A DNA stretch of 49,819 bases from Bacillus marasmi. Lineage in GTDB: Bacteria; Bacillota; Bacilli; Bacillales; Cytobacillaceae. The first letter of the stretch is position 1. Each line of letters begins with the position of its first letter. The position numbers were made by a program, and so were the translations under genes. Location: positions 399,301-449,119 of the forward strand of contig NZ_LR656164.1 in assembly GCF_902168435.1 (NCBI RefSeq). The letters are read 5' to 3'. The notes below the pieces were generated by a model, which was not told the origin of the DNA, ran no database searches, and was given only the letters and a program-made list of their open reading frames with translations. Shown in pieces: positions 7,852 to 16,395 of this stretch.

Positions 7852-9528
7852 ATGGTCAAAGCAGAATTGAGCTATAACCCATATTTGCTTGAAACTAAAG
7901 TTAAATTTAATGGGCAAGAACCAAAAATAAATAGTCTTGTTGAGAAATACCAAGAAGGGAAATTGCATGAATGGATTACAGAAATTCCTACTGTTTTTTA
8001 TAATGAGATGAATGGTTACGATTTTGATCTAGATTTTTCTGGGACAAAAGCAGATCTTGAGGAATTAGAACAAGCATTTTTAGATTCAGGGGTTAGCACC
8101 AAGTCCGAAACAAAAGCTAGCGGCGAAACAGCCCCTGCTGATGTGAGAATTTTCTTTAAGAATGAATTAGAAGATTCACGAACAAAAAGCAAAGAGATTG
8201 ATGATTTATTAACTTGGCTGGACGCAACGCCAAATCGAAAATTTGATAATACTAGTTTCAGAGATAAGAATTCTGAATTATTCGAAGAACCATTTTCATA
8301 TTTGTTAATTCAAGCATCAAATATAGATACTTCTGTATTTGATGGCTTAGAGCTTACTTTAGAAAATGCAAATACTGTTAATGAGTTACCTAAGGATTTA
8401 ACCAACACACCGATTCTTTTTAATATTGATGAAAACAACAGAGCAGAATTTCTAAATTTCTTAGAGATTGTTCAATCAAGACACGACGTTAATGAAAAAC
8501 AAATATTTTTCTTTATCCATCCTGATTTGAATAAGACGCAAATCGAACGAATAATTCAAGATAAAGGAATAGTGCGCCCTCAAATTGTTACTGCTTTGAA
8601 TGATAAAATGGTAAGCGATTTCTTAGATGTTTATCCAATTGCAGACTATGTAGCGGAGTCAATAAGGGTCTTTAGGAAAGAATTTGATTCACTTTCAAAA
8701 ATTCTTGAAGTGGAAAATGCTGAGTCAAGAATTCAAAACGCCGATGTTCACAAACAAATTGATTCATTGGAAAAATCAATACAAAAATTAAAGGAAGTCA
8801 ATGAAAGATTCATCCAAAGAGATAATTTGGAAATTCCATCAACGTTAACTGCGGCAAAAATTACACTTTACGATAAGATTCAAAACTGGCGAAAAAAGAA
8901 AAATAAATATAATAATGACGAAGAAGCTAAAAAAGCTGCAAGAGAATACACAGCGGATTTATCTAGCTATTTTCAAACCTTTATCACTGAAGTGAATGCT
9001 AAATTCATATCTGAAACGGATGAAATTTTTAGATCGTTTTATGCGTTATATAATTTTGCAGATGCATACGATGGTTACAAATCATCGGTAAAAAATGTAT
9101 TTGATTTCTCTAGGTATTATATTAATGATTTAACTAAGGAATTCTTATCATTTAGAGAAGAACGAATGGTAGAACCACCAGAAGATTTGATTGATTTGGC
9201 AAAGAGATGGTTTGAAAAAAAACAAGTTGAACCAAGACCGTTAGTGCCTGAAATTACTTATTCGATTAGTAAGTGGCGTGATAAAGCTTGTGAAATTACT
9301 ATACCGATTGCAGAAGAAATGATAGATGCAGTTTCAGATGCATTGAAAATATTCTATGACGATGTTGCTAGAGAGTATCATGAACACCTTGAAAGATTGA
9401 TTACTAAGAAGACATCACAAAAAGATGAGATTTCTGATCGACTCTCTGATGAAGAACGTAAATTACAGAAAGATAATGATTGGTTGGCGAAATTTGACGA
9501 TCAATTGAAAATAATTGAGAGAGGATAA
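7852..9528 (+). CDS. Uncharacterised coiled-coil protein, first gene of HerA-toxin operon
   Basis: The start is ATG 7852 with AGGAGAG 6 nt upstream; the longer TTG at 7834 would overlap that RBS. The 558-residue, highly charged protein has no signal peptide or TM segment. The N-terminal ~90 residues are strand-rich (AELSYNPYLLETKVKFNG, YDFDLDFSGTKADLEELEQ). The middle has an alpha/beta-looking part (KQIFFFIHPDLNKTQIERI). Coiled coils are likely near 290-330 (NADVHKQIDSLEKSIQKLKE) and 500-550 (TKKTSQKDEISDRLSDEE). I do not recognise the family. It ends 4 nt before the ATPase start, so it is likely translated with it and a structural or substrate-handling partner (inference). Confidence 0.75.
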   Translation: MVKAELSYNPYLLETKVKFNGQEPKINSLVEKYQEGKLHEWITEIPTVFYNEMNGYDFDLDFSGTKADLEELEQAFLDSGVSTKSETKASGETAPADVRIFFKNELEDSRTKSKEIDDLLTWLDATPNRKFDNTSFRDKNSELFEEPFSYLLIQASNIDTSVFDGLELTLENANTVNELPKDLTNTPILFNIDENNRAEFLNFLEIVQSRHDVNEKQIFFFIHPDLNKTQIERIIQDKGIVRPQIVTALNDKMVSDFLDVYPIADYVAESIRVFRKEFDSLSKILEVENAESRIQNADVHKQIDSLEKSIQKLKEVNERFIQRDNLEIPSTLTAAKITLYDKIQNWRKKKNKYNNDEEAKKAAREYTADLSSYFQTFITEVNAKFISETDEIFRSFYALYNFADAYDGYKSSVKNVFDFSRYYINDLTKEFLSFREERMVEPPEDLIDLAKRWFEKKQVEPRPLVPEITYSISKWRDKACEITIPIAEEMIDAVSDALKIFYDDVAREYHEHLERLITKKTSQKDEISDRLSDEERKLQKDNDWLAKFDDQLKIIERG

Positions 9529-9532
9529 GTTC

Positions 9533-12529
9533 ATGATAAATAATGAATTAATGCAAACACAAGGTGGAGAACTAGTTTATCAAAATTTATCTCCAGCAGA
9601 GCAGCTAGATGTCAAGCTAGACATCATTGATGAAACGATTCGTCGGAGAGAACTTTCTCGTTTGACGGAGATGGAGATTGCCCCATTTGAGAATTTGAGA
9701 TTGCCACCGCTTGAAGAAGATTTCATTAATAATGTTCGTCTATATAAAATCACAGAGATGGTTTATCAAAAAGGTGAACCAGTAACCGATAAATTTACGA
9801 CAGTTTTTAATACGCTTCAAACCTATAGATCATCAGTGTTCGTGGTGATTGACTCTAATGGTAAGCAAACGGATTTTTATCTAGGAGTTCGGTCTAATGG
9901 CGATAATCGTTCGACAGTAACATTAGGAGATACCTTGAAAAATACATTTGTAGGGCATTTTCCTGGTGTGAAAATCGAAAATGAAGATCGTTCTAAAATT
10001 GCTGCATTATCATCTAGAATAGCTAAGCAACATAATGTAGCTTCAGTTAGTGTCGTCGGTAACAATAAAAATGATAAGGAACAAGGAAATGAACAGTTTG
10101 TTCAAGGGTTAGAAAAACTTGCTCTAGCGATGCACGCTCGTAAATTTACAGGGATAATTGTTGCTCAGAATTCATCTTCTGATGAAATTCAAAGGGTAAG
10201 AAAAAGCTATCAAAGACTTTATACGGAATTATCTCCATTACAAAAAGTACAGTTAAATGACAGTATTTCAAATTCTGAGTCAAAGAGCAAATCATTCTCT
10301 GAGATGAATGGTAAACAAAAGGCGGCAATGATTGCTGGATCGGCTTCAGGAGTCATTGGTGCAGTAGTCGGCGGTATTGCCATGGGTGGTAACCCAGTAG
10401 GAATGATGCTTGGTGGTCAAATTGGTGGAACATTAGGTGGACTTTTCCAATCACTTGCACCAAATGCTCAAATTAATGAATCATTTTCAAGTTCGGTTAC
10501 AAAAACGGTAGAGAACAAAGCAATCACGGATATGCTACAACTTATCGATAGTCAGCTTAAAAGAACAAATGAGTTTGATAGTTATGGGATGTGGAATGTT
10601 GCGGGGTATTTTATTTCCGATGATATGTCGGCTGCCGAGATTGCTGCAAGCAACTATCGCTCGTTAATGAACGGTGAAAACTCTGGTCGTGAAGTGTCTG
10701 CTATCAACTCTTGGCGCAGTAACTTCAATAACTTTGGGGACTTGACTCAATACTTGTCACGATTTGTTCATCCACAGTTTGTATATGGTGGAAATGTGTT
10801 CACCAATGCGTCAACAGCTGTTAGTGGTAAAGAACTTGGACTTCACTTGGGCCTGCCTCGAAATACAGTGCCCGGTATGCCTGTAATTGAACATGCTGAA
10901 TTTGGTAAAGAAGTTAATTCGTATCAATTGTTCCCGAAGAAGTCTAGTGATAATCCAAAGGAACGCATCACGTTAGGTAAAGTGTTTGATCTAGGCCAAA
11001 TCACTGACAAAACAGTTGAACTTGATAATAAGAGTTTGAATATGCATACCTTAATTACTGGATCAACTGGATCCGGTAAGAGTAACACTGTTTATCAATT
11101 GCTCAATGAATTACATCAAGACGAAATTCCATTCCTAGTTGTTGAACCAGCGAAAGGGGAATATAAGGATGTATTTGGAAATTGGGATGATGTAAATGTT
11201 TACTCAACAAATCCAAATATCGCACCTTTGATTAACTTAAACCCATTCAAGTTTCCAGAATCCATTCACGTACTTGAACACGTAGATGGTTTAGTTGAAA
11301 TATTCGGTGTATGTTGGCCAATGTATGATGCAATGCCAGCGTTTTTCAAAGATGCAATTTTGAACTCATATGAAGATGTTGGTTGGGATTTGGGCTCTTC
11401 AACTTTTGAAGGTGATGAAGTCGAATACCCTGACTTTGAAATTCTTGCGGAACAACTTGAAAAATTAATTGATGAGACTGACTATTCTGCGGAGGTCAAA
11501 GGAAACTACACAGGTGCCTTAACTACTCGAGTAAAGTCTCTTACAATTGGATTGAACAAATTCATCTTTACAAATGAACAAACCCCATACGAAAAACTTT
11601 TTGATGAGAATTGTATCTTAGATATTAGCCGTGTTAAATCTAGTGAAACTAAAGCGCTCATCATGGGGCTAATGGTATATATATTAAATGAATATAGGGT
11701 TGATCGGAAGTCAGAAAATAATGTTGGGCTTAAACACGTTACTGTACTTGAAGAAGCACATAATCTTTTGAAGAACACATCAGCCAGTGGAGAATCTGAT
11801 TTAATTGGTAAGTCAGTTGAAATGTTGACTAACACAATTGCAGAGATTCGTACTTATGGTGAAGGATTTATCATTGTTGACCAATCACCTTCATCAGTAG
11901 ACATCGCTGCAATTAAAAATACGAATACCAAGCTTGTTTTGCGTACACCTGAAGCAAACGACCGTGAAGCAGTAGGACGCTCTATGGGATTAACGCCTGA
12001 TCAAGTTAATGAAATTGCTAAATTACCCAGTGGGGTGGCTGTCGTTTATCAAAATGACTGGATCAGTCCGGTTCTGACGATGGTTGATAAAGCTAATGTC
12101 AAAGAGAGTCCATATATTAATAAGAATCCAACTGTAATCAAGCCGATTCGTGAATCTCGAACGGAAATAATGAAAGCAATCATGGAACCGTGGTTGCCAC
12201 ATGACCAAATCAAACATGAAGAATTAATTAGTGCATTAAATAGTTTAGAAGTTTCTCGTATTAATAGAAAACTGTTAAGTATTATGATTGCAACATATAC
12301 GAACCATCAAGGTCATATTATCTGGGATGAAACCTCAATCCCAACGCTGCAAAATCTGTTATTCGACATTCTTGCATTGTCAAAAACGGCATTTGATGGC
12401 TTTGTTGAGTCAGGCAATCCAGATACATTGAGAGCATTCGTTCATAAGAAAACTACAGGACTTATTAAGGAACAAATTGATGAAATTTGTTGTGTGTTAA
12501 CGATGGAGGGAGCGAATGATGGAAATTGA
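9533..12529 (+). CDS. HerA/FtsK-superfamily ATPase (DUF87-like) with glycine-zipper segment
   Basis: The start is ATG 9533 (GAGAGGATA upstream). The 998-residue protein carries a Walker A GSTGSGKS at about 510-517, followed by VVEPAKGEYKD typical of HerA/DUF87 ATPases, Walker B VTVLEEAHN near 735-745, and a later NTNTKLVLRTPEANDREAVG block with arginines suited to a hexamer finger. An N-terminal ~250-residue domain resembles no known HAS-barrel by eye. Residues ~264-305 form a glycine-rich hydrophobic stretch (AGSASGVIGAVVGGIAMGG) that could insert in a membrane. Such ATPases pump DNA or protein. Here the next gene, overlapping by 14 bp, is a nuclease toxin, so a toxin-translocating or toxin-controlling role is plausible but inferred. 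Confidence 0.85.
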   Translation: MINNELMQTQGGELVYQNLSPAEQLDVKLDIIDETIRRRELSRLTEMEIAPFENLRLPPLEEDFINNVRLYKITEMVYQKGEPVTDKFTTVFNTLQTYRSSVFVVIDSNGKQTDFYLGVRSNGDNRSTVTLGDTLKNTFVGHFPGVKIENEDRSKIAALSSRIAKQHNVASVSVVGNNKNDKEQGNEQFVQGLEKLALAMHARKFTGIIVAQNSSSDEIQRVRKSYQRLYTELSPLQKVQLNDSISNSESKSKSFSEMNGKQKAAMIAGSASGVIGAVVGGIAMGGNPVGMMLGGQIGGTLGGLFQSLAPNAQINESFSSSVTKTVENKAITDMLQLIDSQLKRTNEFDSYGMWNVAGYFISDDMSAAEIAASNYRSLMNGENSGREVSAINSWRSNFNNFGDLTQYLSRFVHPQFVYGGNVFTNASTAVSGKELGLHLGLPRNTVPGMPVIEHAEFGKEVNSYQLFPKKSSDNPKERITLGKVFDLGQITDKTVELDNKSLNMHTLITGSTGSGKSNTVYQLLNELHQDEIPFLVVEPAKGEYKDVFGNWDDVNVYSTNPNIAPLINLNPFKFPESIHVLEHVDGLVEIFGVCWPMYDAMPAFFKDAILNSYEDVGWDLGSSTFEGDEVEYPDFEILAEQLEKLIDETDYSAEVKGNYTGALTTRVKSLTIGLNKFIFTNEQTPYEKLFDENCILDISRVKSSETKALIMGLMVYILNEYRVDRKSENNVGLKHVTVLEEAHNLLKNTSASGESDLIGKSVEMLTNTIAEIRTYGEGFIIVDQSPSSVDIAAIKNTNTKLVLRTPEANDREAVGRSMGLTPDQVNEIAKLPSGVAVVYQNDWISPVLTMVDKANVKESPYINKNPTVIKPIRESRTEIMKAIMEPWLPHDQIKHEELISALNSLEVSRINRKLLSIMIATYTNHQGHIIWDETSIPTLQNLLFDILALSKTAFDGFVESGNPDTLRAFVHKKTTGLIKEQIDEICCVLTMEGANDGN

Positions 12530-13484
12530 TTTGGTCAAAACTCTAGACGCTGTTGGCGATGGAGTTAAAAATGGTGGAGAAGTAGCACATAAATCTATGG
12601 AAAATTTCCATAAGAATTATATGTCTAAAATTGCTCCTAAGGATGGAAAGTTCGGAGATTCAACGAAGTTTGTGGCGGAAATGGTTCCTGGTGTTTCTGA
12701 ATACAATGCAGTCCGTGAAGGAGATTGGAAAGCTTTTGCTATAGCGGGTGGTATTGATGTTGCAATGATAGGCGTAACTGTTGCGACTGGTGGCTTAGCA
12801 ACTGGCGCAGCTGTTGGGGTGAAGGTAGGAACAGAAGTTGGAAAAACTGCGGTGAAAACAGTTATGAGAGAAGGAACAGAGGCGGTTGCTAAAAAGGCAA
12901 TTAAGGAAGGAAATGAAGCAGTTTTAGAAAAAACAGCTCATGAAGGTGTCGAAGCGATAGCTAAAAAGACGTTTAAAGAAGGCACTAAAGAAGTAGCTGA
13001 AAAAACGGAAACTGTTACACTTGAGTCAAAGGAAGTAGTTCTTAAAGAAGGGAGTAGATTTAAGCCTTTAGTTGAGGCTTTAAAAGATGCTAGCCCAGAA
13101 GAAGTTAAGATTTATAAAGAAGCAAATTTAAAAGAGGAAACCGTCAAGGGTCGGGAAGCATTAATCCGAACAGACATTGATAATGTAGCGAAAGATAAAT
13201 TTGAGAGAACCAATTTAGAACGTATGGAACAAGGACTTGCTCCATTAGTAGACGACCATCCCATTGAATTACATCATATAGGACAGGAAATGGATTCTCC
13301 TTTAGCGGAATTAAAATGGAAAGAACATCGTGGTGAAGATAATTACTTAGTGTTACACGATAGTTCTAAGGAAAGTGAAATCAATCGTCCCCTGTTTAAC
13401 TTAGAAAAAGAAGCGCATTGGAAGGCGCGTGCTGAACAAATTAAGAAGCTGGAGGTATATGATGAATTTAAAAACAATATTTGA
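12516..13484 (+). CDS. Polymorphic toxin with C-terminal LHH (HNH/EndoVII) nuclease domain
   Basis: GGAGGG precedes ATG 12516/12519, inside the end of the ATPase gene. The 322-residue protein has a helical N-terminus, a hydrophobic alanine/glycine segment (AIAGGIDVAMIGVTVATGG, about 80-105), then a lysine/glutamate repeat stretch (VAKKAIKEGNEAVLEKTAHE, VEAIAKKTFKEGTKEVAEK). The last ~100 residues match the LHH nuclease of the HNH/ENDO VII group: IELHHIGQEMDSPLAEL, KEHRGEDNYLVLHD, EINRPLFNLEKEAHWKAR. The HH pair and the late H-W are the likely metal/catalytic residues. The likely product is a DNA-cleaving toxin neutralised by the next gene. There is no LXG or WXG head, so its delivery route is unclear; the upstream ATPase may replace it. 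Confidence 0.85.
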   Translation: MMEIDLVKTLDAVGDGVKNGGEVAHKSMENFHKNYMSKIAPKDGKFGDSTKFVAEMVPGVSEYNAVREGDWKAFAIAGGIDVAMIGVTVATGGLATGAAVGVKVGTEVGKTAVKTVMREGTEAVAKKAIKEGNEAVLEKTAHEGVEAIAKKTFKEGTKEVAEKTETVTLESKEVVLKEGSRFKPLVEALKDASPEEVKIYKEANLKEETVKGREALIRTDIDNVAKDKFERTNLERMEQGLAPLVDDHPIELHHIGQEMDSPLAELKWKEHRGEDNYLVLHDSSKESEINRPLFNLEKEAHWKARAEQIKKLEVYDEFKNNI

Positions 13485-13851
13485 AAACAAGAATGTCCTT
13501 TCAACAGGTGGTGTAGATATCCAAGCGGTGGACCAGGCTGAAATGGAATTGGAATTTAAAATGCCTTCTGATTATAAGGAATTATTATTGCTGTATGGCG
13601 CACTTGCAGTAGGCACTCATGAAATTGCTGCATTAGGTGTTGATGGTTACTTAAATGTTGTGGAATTAACAAAGCAAGAGCGTGCATTGGCTAATAATCA
13701 ATTAGATAAATATATTGTTATCGAAAATTTAGCTACAGAAGGGTTGTTAATTGTTCTTGATGAAGAAGGGCAAGTGTACCAATATCAGAAAAATGCTATT
13801 GAAAAAATCAATTCTGATTTTAAGACTTATTTAATAGAAGAGGTTCTTTAA
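13462..13851 (+). CDS. SMI1/KNR4 (SUKH)-like immunity protein
   Basis: GGAGG at 13451-13455 lies 6 nt before ATG 13462, within the toxin's 3' end (23-bp overlap), so translation is coupled. The 129-residue product shows the SUKH pattern: VDQAEMELEFKMPSDYKELL followed by LYGALAVGTHEIAALGVDGY, and later KYIVIENLATEGLLIVLDEE. Such proteins bind and inhibit the cognate nuclease toxin. Position directly after the LHH toxin supports that pairing. No membrane segment is seen; it should act in the cytoplasm. Confidence 0.75.
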   Translation: MNLKTIFENKNVLSTGGVDIQAVDQAEMELEFKMPSDYKELLLLYGALAVGTHEIAALGVDGYLNVVELTKQERALANNQLDKYIVIENLATEGLLIVLDEEGQVYQYQKNAIEKINSDFKTYLIEEVL

Positions 13852-13852
13852 A

Positions 13853-14248
13853 ATGAGAAAATCGAGTATGATCACGATAAACTCGAATCGGGTGGTGCCT
13901 GGTACCCTTTTTAGTAAAGAGTTTCTATTGGAGGCAGTGGAATTAGCAAAGAGTATTGAAGATGAGCAAACACAACTTCAAGTTATGGCAGGTATTTTGA
14001 CTGCTACAGATAAATTCATTGATGAAGAATACGCCAAAAAGATAAGGGCGTGGTTAAAGATGACTAAGGTTGGTCGTATTTTCGAAGAGGAAAAAGAAGA
14101 AGCTTTTAAAGAAGCTGTTGCACGAACAGAAAGAGAAAAAACGATTGAATTTGCTAAGTCGTTGTTAGATCTATTGTCTCCCGAAGTTATTGCAAAAAAG
14201 ACGGGATTAGCCGTTGAAGAAGAAATAGAAAAATTGAAAAATTGTTGA
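13853..14248 (+). pseudogene. Rpn/YhgA-type nuclease 3' fragment joined to a repeat remnant
   Basis: Codons from about 13913 give the standard C-terminal part of Rpn-type nucleases (LLEAVELAKSIEDEQTQLQV, TDKFIDEEYAKKIRAWLKMT, VGRIFEEEKEEA, and LLDLLSPEVIAKKTGL). The catalytic PD-(D/E)XK half is absent. The first ~18 codons instead read through a decayed GGTGCCTG-type repeat (13886-13907), which explains the odd N-terminus. The ATG at 13853 lacks a good RBS (AGGTTCTTTAAA). I treat it as a gene fragment brought in with a repeat, possibly still translated by coupling to the immunity gene. Confidence 0.6.
13886..13907. repeat. Half copy of the GGTGCCTG palindromic repeat
   Basis: AATCGGGTGGTGCCTGGTAC matches the right arm of the long hairpin at 44235-44308 (AATCGGGTGGTGACAGGTAC) with two changes. 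It lies inside the N-terminal codons of the Rpn fragment. Confidence 0.5.
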
Positions 14249-14298
14249 TAGTTTTATGATTAATCTACATTGGAAAAAGAATCTTATAACAATGTTTC

Positions 14299-14338
14299 AT
14301 TAAAACAAGCATCGATACTTATTGATGCTTGTTTTAAT
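14299..14338. terminator. Strong symmetric terminator hairpin
   Basis: ATTAAAACAAGCATC (14299-14313) and GATGCTTGTTTTAAT (14324-14338) are perfect inverted repeats with a 10-nt loop. A/T ends on both sides suit bidirectional termination between the HerA-toxin operon and the convergent gene ending at 14491. Confidence 0.75.
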
Positions 14339-14444
14339 GGTATTCTTAGACATGAATTGAGACGAGGGCGAGGATTTGTAGAGACGCTCAAAAGAGTCCA
14401 CATTTCTGTAAAAGAAGTGGAAGGAAAGTGAGATCCAGGTAAAG

Positions 14445-14467
14445 AGGGACATGACTGTCCCTGTGAC
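14445..14467. repeat. GGGAC...GTCCC short palindromic repeat, copy 3
   Basis: GGGACATGACTGTCCCTGTG, sharing the TGTCCCTGTG end with the copies at 2736 and 3956; it lies just beyond the 3' end of the GIY-YIG gene. Confidence 0.5.
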
Positions 14468-14490
14468 TTTTATATCTTTCCTTTTTCACT

Positions 14491-15408
14491 TTATCCGGTT
14501 TGCCCTTCGAAATTTTCTTTGGTATGTTTGTTAATTCCTTTGTATTCAGTGTTTCTCCAGGGGTCAGAATAATGGAGATACTCTTTCAATTGAGGGAATT
14601 GTTTCACTTGGTCTATATAATGTTTAAGTCTTGAATCAAATTCCCAACTTAAATAACGTTCGGCTTCCGCAAGATATTTTCTCGTAATTTCGAGTTCTTT
14701 TTCAGCCTCAATTTCTCTTTGTCGTAATGCTTTCTCATCCCCTTTTATTTTTTCTATCAATTCTTTGATTCTGTCCTCTTTGAGTTTAAGTTTACTCTCT
14801 CGCTCTTCGAGTTCCATAAACTTTTCAAAAAGTTGTTTTTCTTTTTCATCTAGTGCTATTCCTCTTTCAAGAACCTGTGCTTTTCCTTTTTCTATAAGGT
14901 TTTCAAATTTAGGATACAGTTTTAAACTTGTATCGATTCTTTCGTTCAGCTCTGAAATTTTATCGATGTGTTTAAAAAGGATTTCCTCACGAGAAGAATC
15001 CACTTCATCTACAAGTTGCTTTGTTAATTCTCCAAATATTATGTTGAAATCAATTTTGTCTTGTTCTCTCTCGTTCTTAATAAGTAAATCTAACGATTCA
15101 ACAATATTCGAAGGGAAATTCATTTTTTTAATTTGATCCACTTCATTTTCATCTAAATGAAATATTTCTCTTTCTCCATCAATTTTCTTATCATTAAAAT
15201 GTTCGTGAAACATACTTTCAATTTTATTACAGTCTTCTGTATAGATAACTTGTATTACCTCAAAATCAAATTTCTGTCGATGTTCCGCAAGTCGCTTTTC
15301 AATGCGCTTTGTCTTACCTATTTTAATACCAGTACCATTCCGCAATTCAAGAAAATATACAAAACCTGCTGTTTCAATTCTGGTGAATTTACTGATACTC
15401 ATACCCAA
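14491..15408 (-). CDS. GIY-YIG/T5orf172-type nuclease-like domain with coiled-coil tail
   Basis: The 305-residue minus-strand protein starts at 15408. Residues ~13-95 form a T5orf172/MUG113 domain of the GIY-YIG superfamily: GFVYFLELRNGTGIKIGKT (GIY and YIG strands), then RIEKRLAEHRQKF and CNKIESMFHEHF with the expected acidic residue. The rest is a long charged coiled coil (DEKEKQLFEKFMELEERE, LKEDRIKELIEKIKGDEKAL). Such proteins occur in phages and accessory islands as DNA-binding or nicking factors. It is a single gene with its own promoter region. DNA cleavage is possible but not shown. Confidence 0.75.
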   Translation of the reverse strand: MGMSISKFTRIETAGFVYFLELRNGTGIKIGKTKRIEKRLAEHRQKFDFEVIQVIYTEDCNKIESMFHEHFNDKKIDGEREIFHLDENEVDQIKKMNFPSNIVESLDLLIKNEREQDKIDFNIIFGELTKQLVDEVDSSREEILFKHIDKISELNERIDTSLKLYPKFENLIEKGKAQVLERGIALDEKEKQLFEKFMELEERESKLKLKEDRIKELIEKIKGDEKALRQREIEAEKELEITRKYLAEAERYLSWEFDSRLKHYIDQVKQFPQLKEYLHYSDPWRNTEYKGINKHTKENFEGQTG

Positions 15409-15774
15409 AAATTCCTTCCTTCTATTCTAGAATAGGAATATTTTATCTAAATTTTACATTTTTATCCCTATACCAAAAGGCAAAAGTGAGCCAATAATAT
15501 TTCGTATTAACCAGGGCATTAAAAAGCAAATTGACTATTCGGCAACAAAGGAGGATACCTTTCGTTTACACGTTCACTAGTAACCTTGCTTCAACTGAAA
15601 TTTGTTAATACTTTGCCCAAAAATAGGAAAGGTTTTGGATGAAATTGTTGTAATATTTTAATTAAGGAAATTTGTGTAAAATGGAAAATTATTAGCGTTT
15701 GAAATTTTTAATAAGACAATATATTTCTTGCTAAGGATTTGTTAACTTTAAATATATCAAAGGGGATGAATATT
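15409..15774. other. Divergent intergenic region between GIY-YIG gene and small ORF
   Basis: About 365 bp with no protein-like frame. It must hold the minus-strand promoter of the GIY-YIG gene, and contains upstream element B at 15609-15671 reading toward the plus-strand genes. Confidence 0.6.
15609..15671 (+). promoter_or_regulatory. Recurrent upstream element, copy B
   Basis: TACTTTGCCCAAAAATAGGA, AAGGTTTTGGATGAAATTGT, TGTAATATTTTAATTAAGGA: closest to copy C at 27824 (TACTTTGCC-TAAAAT-GGAAA and AAATTGTTGTAA-AT shared) and similar to copy A at 3182. It lies ~100 bp before the start of the plus-strand gene cluster. Confidence 0.5.
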
Positions 15775-16011
15775 TTGGAGTTTAAAGAATATTTAAGGCG
15801 GAAGCATTTGTTAAACAAGAAAGAGATGAAATTAATGGAGATTTCTGTTGAACAATATTTTAACAGACTTGAAAATATGCGTCGTGCTGGAATCTATAAT
15901 GAAGAAAAACAAATTGACGACGTATTGGAGCGGAAAATCCAAGAACGGTACAAGGATTGGGAAACATATGTAAGGACGATAAAGTATTATCTTTCTTCTA
16001 AAAAATATTAA
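15775..16011 (+). CDS. Small hypothetical protein
   Basis: TTG 15775 is preferred because AAGGGGATG (15760-15768) lies a normal distance upstream; the in-frame ATG at 15766 would overlap that RBS. The 78-residue product is basic and helical (MEFKEYLRRKHLLNKKEMKL, VEQYFNRLENMRRAG, ERYKDWETYVRTIKYYLSSK). It may bind nucleic acid, but no family is recognised. It is 25 bp upstream of the zinc-binding gene, so probably co-transcribed with it. Confidence 0.6.
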   Translation: MEFKEYLRRKHLLNKKEMKLMEISVEQYFNRLENMRRAGIYNEEKQIDDVLERKIQERYKDWETYVRTIKYYLSSKKY

Positions 16012-16036
16012 TAGAAAAGTACATGGGGGTTATCGA

Positions 16037-16339
16037 ATGAGTGAGAGAACAGAAACTAGAGATTCTCATAAAACATACACACTTTTTGGTGCTGATAAGA
16101 AATTTTATCAAAGTGAAACTCCAGGTACTTATGGAGGTCATAAAAAAACCAAAGTATACGGACGAATGGATTGTCCAGCAGCTCTCCGGGCCATTGCTAA
16201 GGGTGGATATGTTAAAGAAAGAGTATTCTTTGCGGATGAGCAAACTGCGATTAAAGCGGGATACGGACCTTGTGCAGCATGTCTGCCTGAGAAATATAAA
16301 ATCTGGAAAGCAAAGCAAGCCGGTCATCCAAAAAACTGA
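16037..16339 (+). CDS. Ada-like zinc-binding domain protein
   Basis: ATG 16037 follows a GGGGG run. The 100-residue protein has the standalone Ada metal-binding pattern: VYGRMDCPAALRAIAKGGYV, VFFADEQTAIKAGYGPCAAC. Cys46, Cys79 and Cys82 and one more ligand are the likely zinc site. In Ada the same fold senses DNA phosphate methylation with its cysteines, but no methyltransferase domain is present here, so a repair role is not implied. It lies 56 bp ahead of the McrB-like gene, which may make it part of the same transcript. Confidence 0.75.
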   Translation: MSERTETRDSHKTYTLFGADKKFYQSETPGTYGGHKKTKVYGRMDCPAALRAIAKGGYVKERVFFADEQTAIKAGYGPCAACLPEKYKIWKAKQAGHPKN

Positions 16340-16395
16340 TATTAATAAGCAGCTAGAATGATGGATAACAAAACTCTACTGAAAGCAGGAGACCA

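Noticed and set aside
14765-15136. 123-codon plus-strand frame opposite the GIY-YIG gene
   Set aside because: Leucine/serine-rich antisense shadow of the coiled-coil codons; no RBS.
16041-16361. 106-codon frame overlapping the Ada-like gene
   Set aside because: Out-of-frame shadow; the other frame has the conserved cysteines and the RBS.
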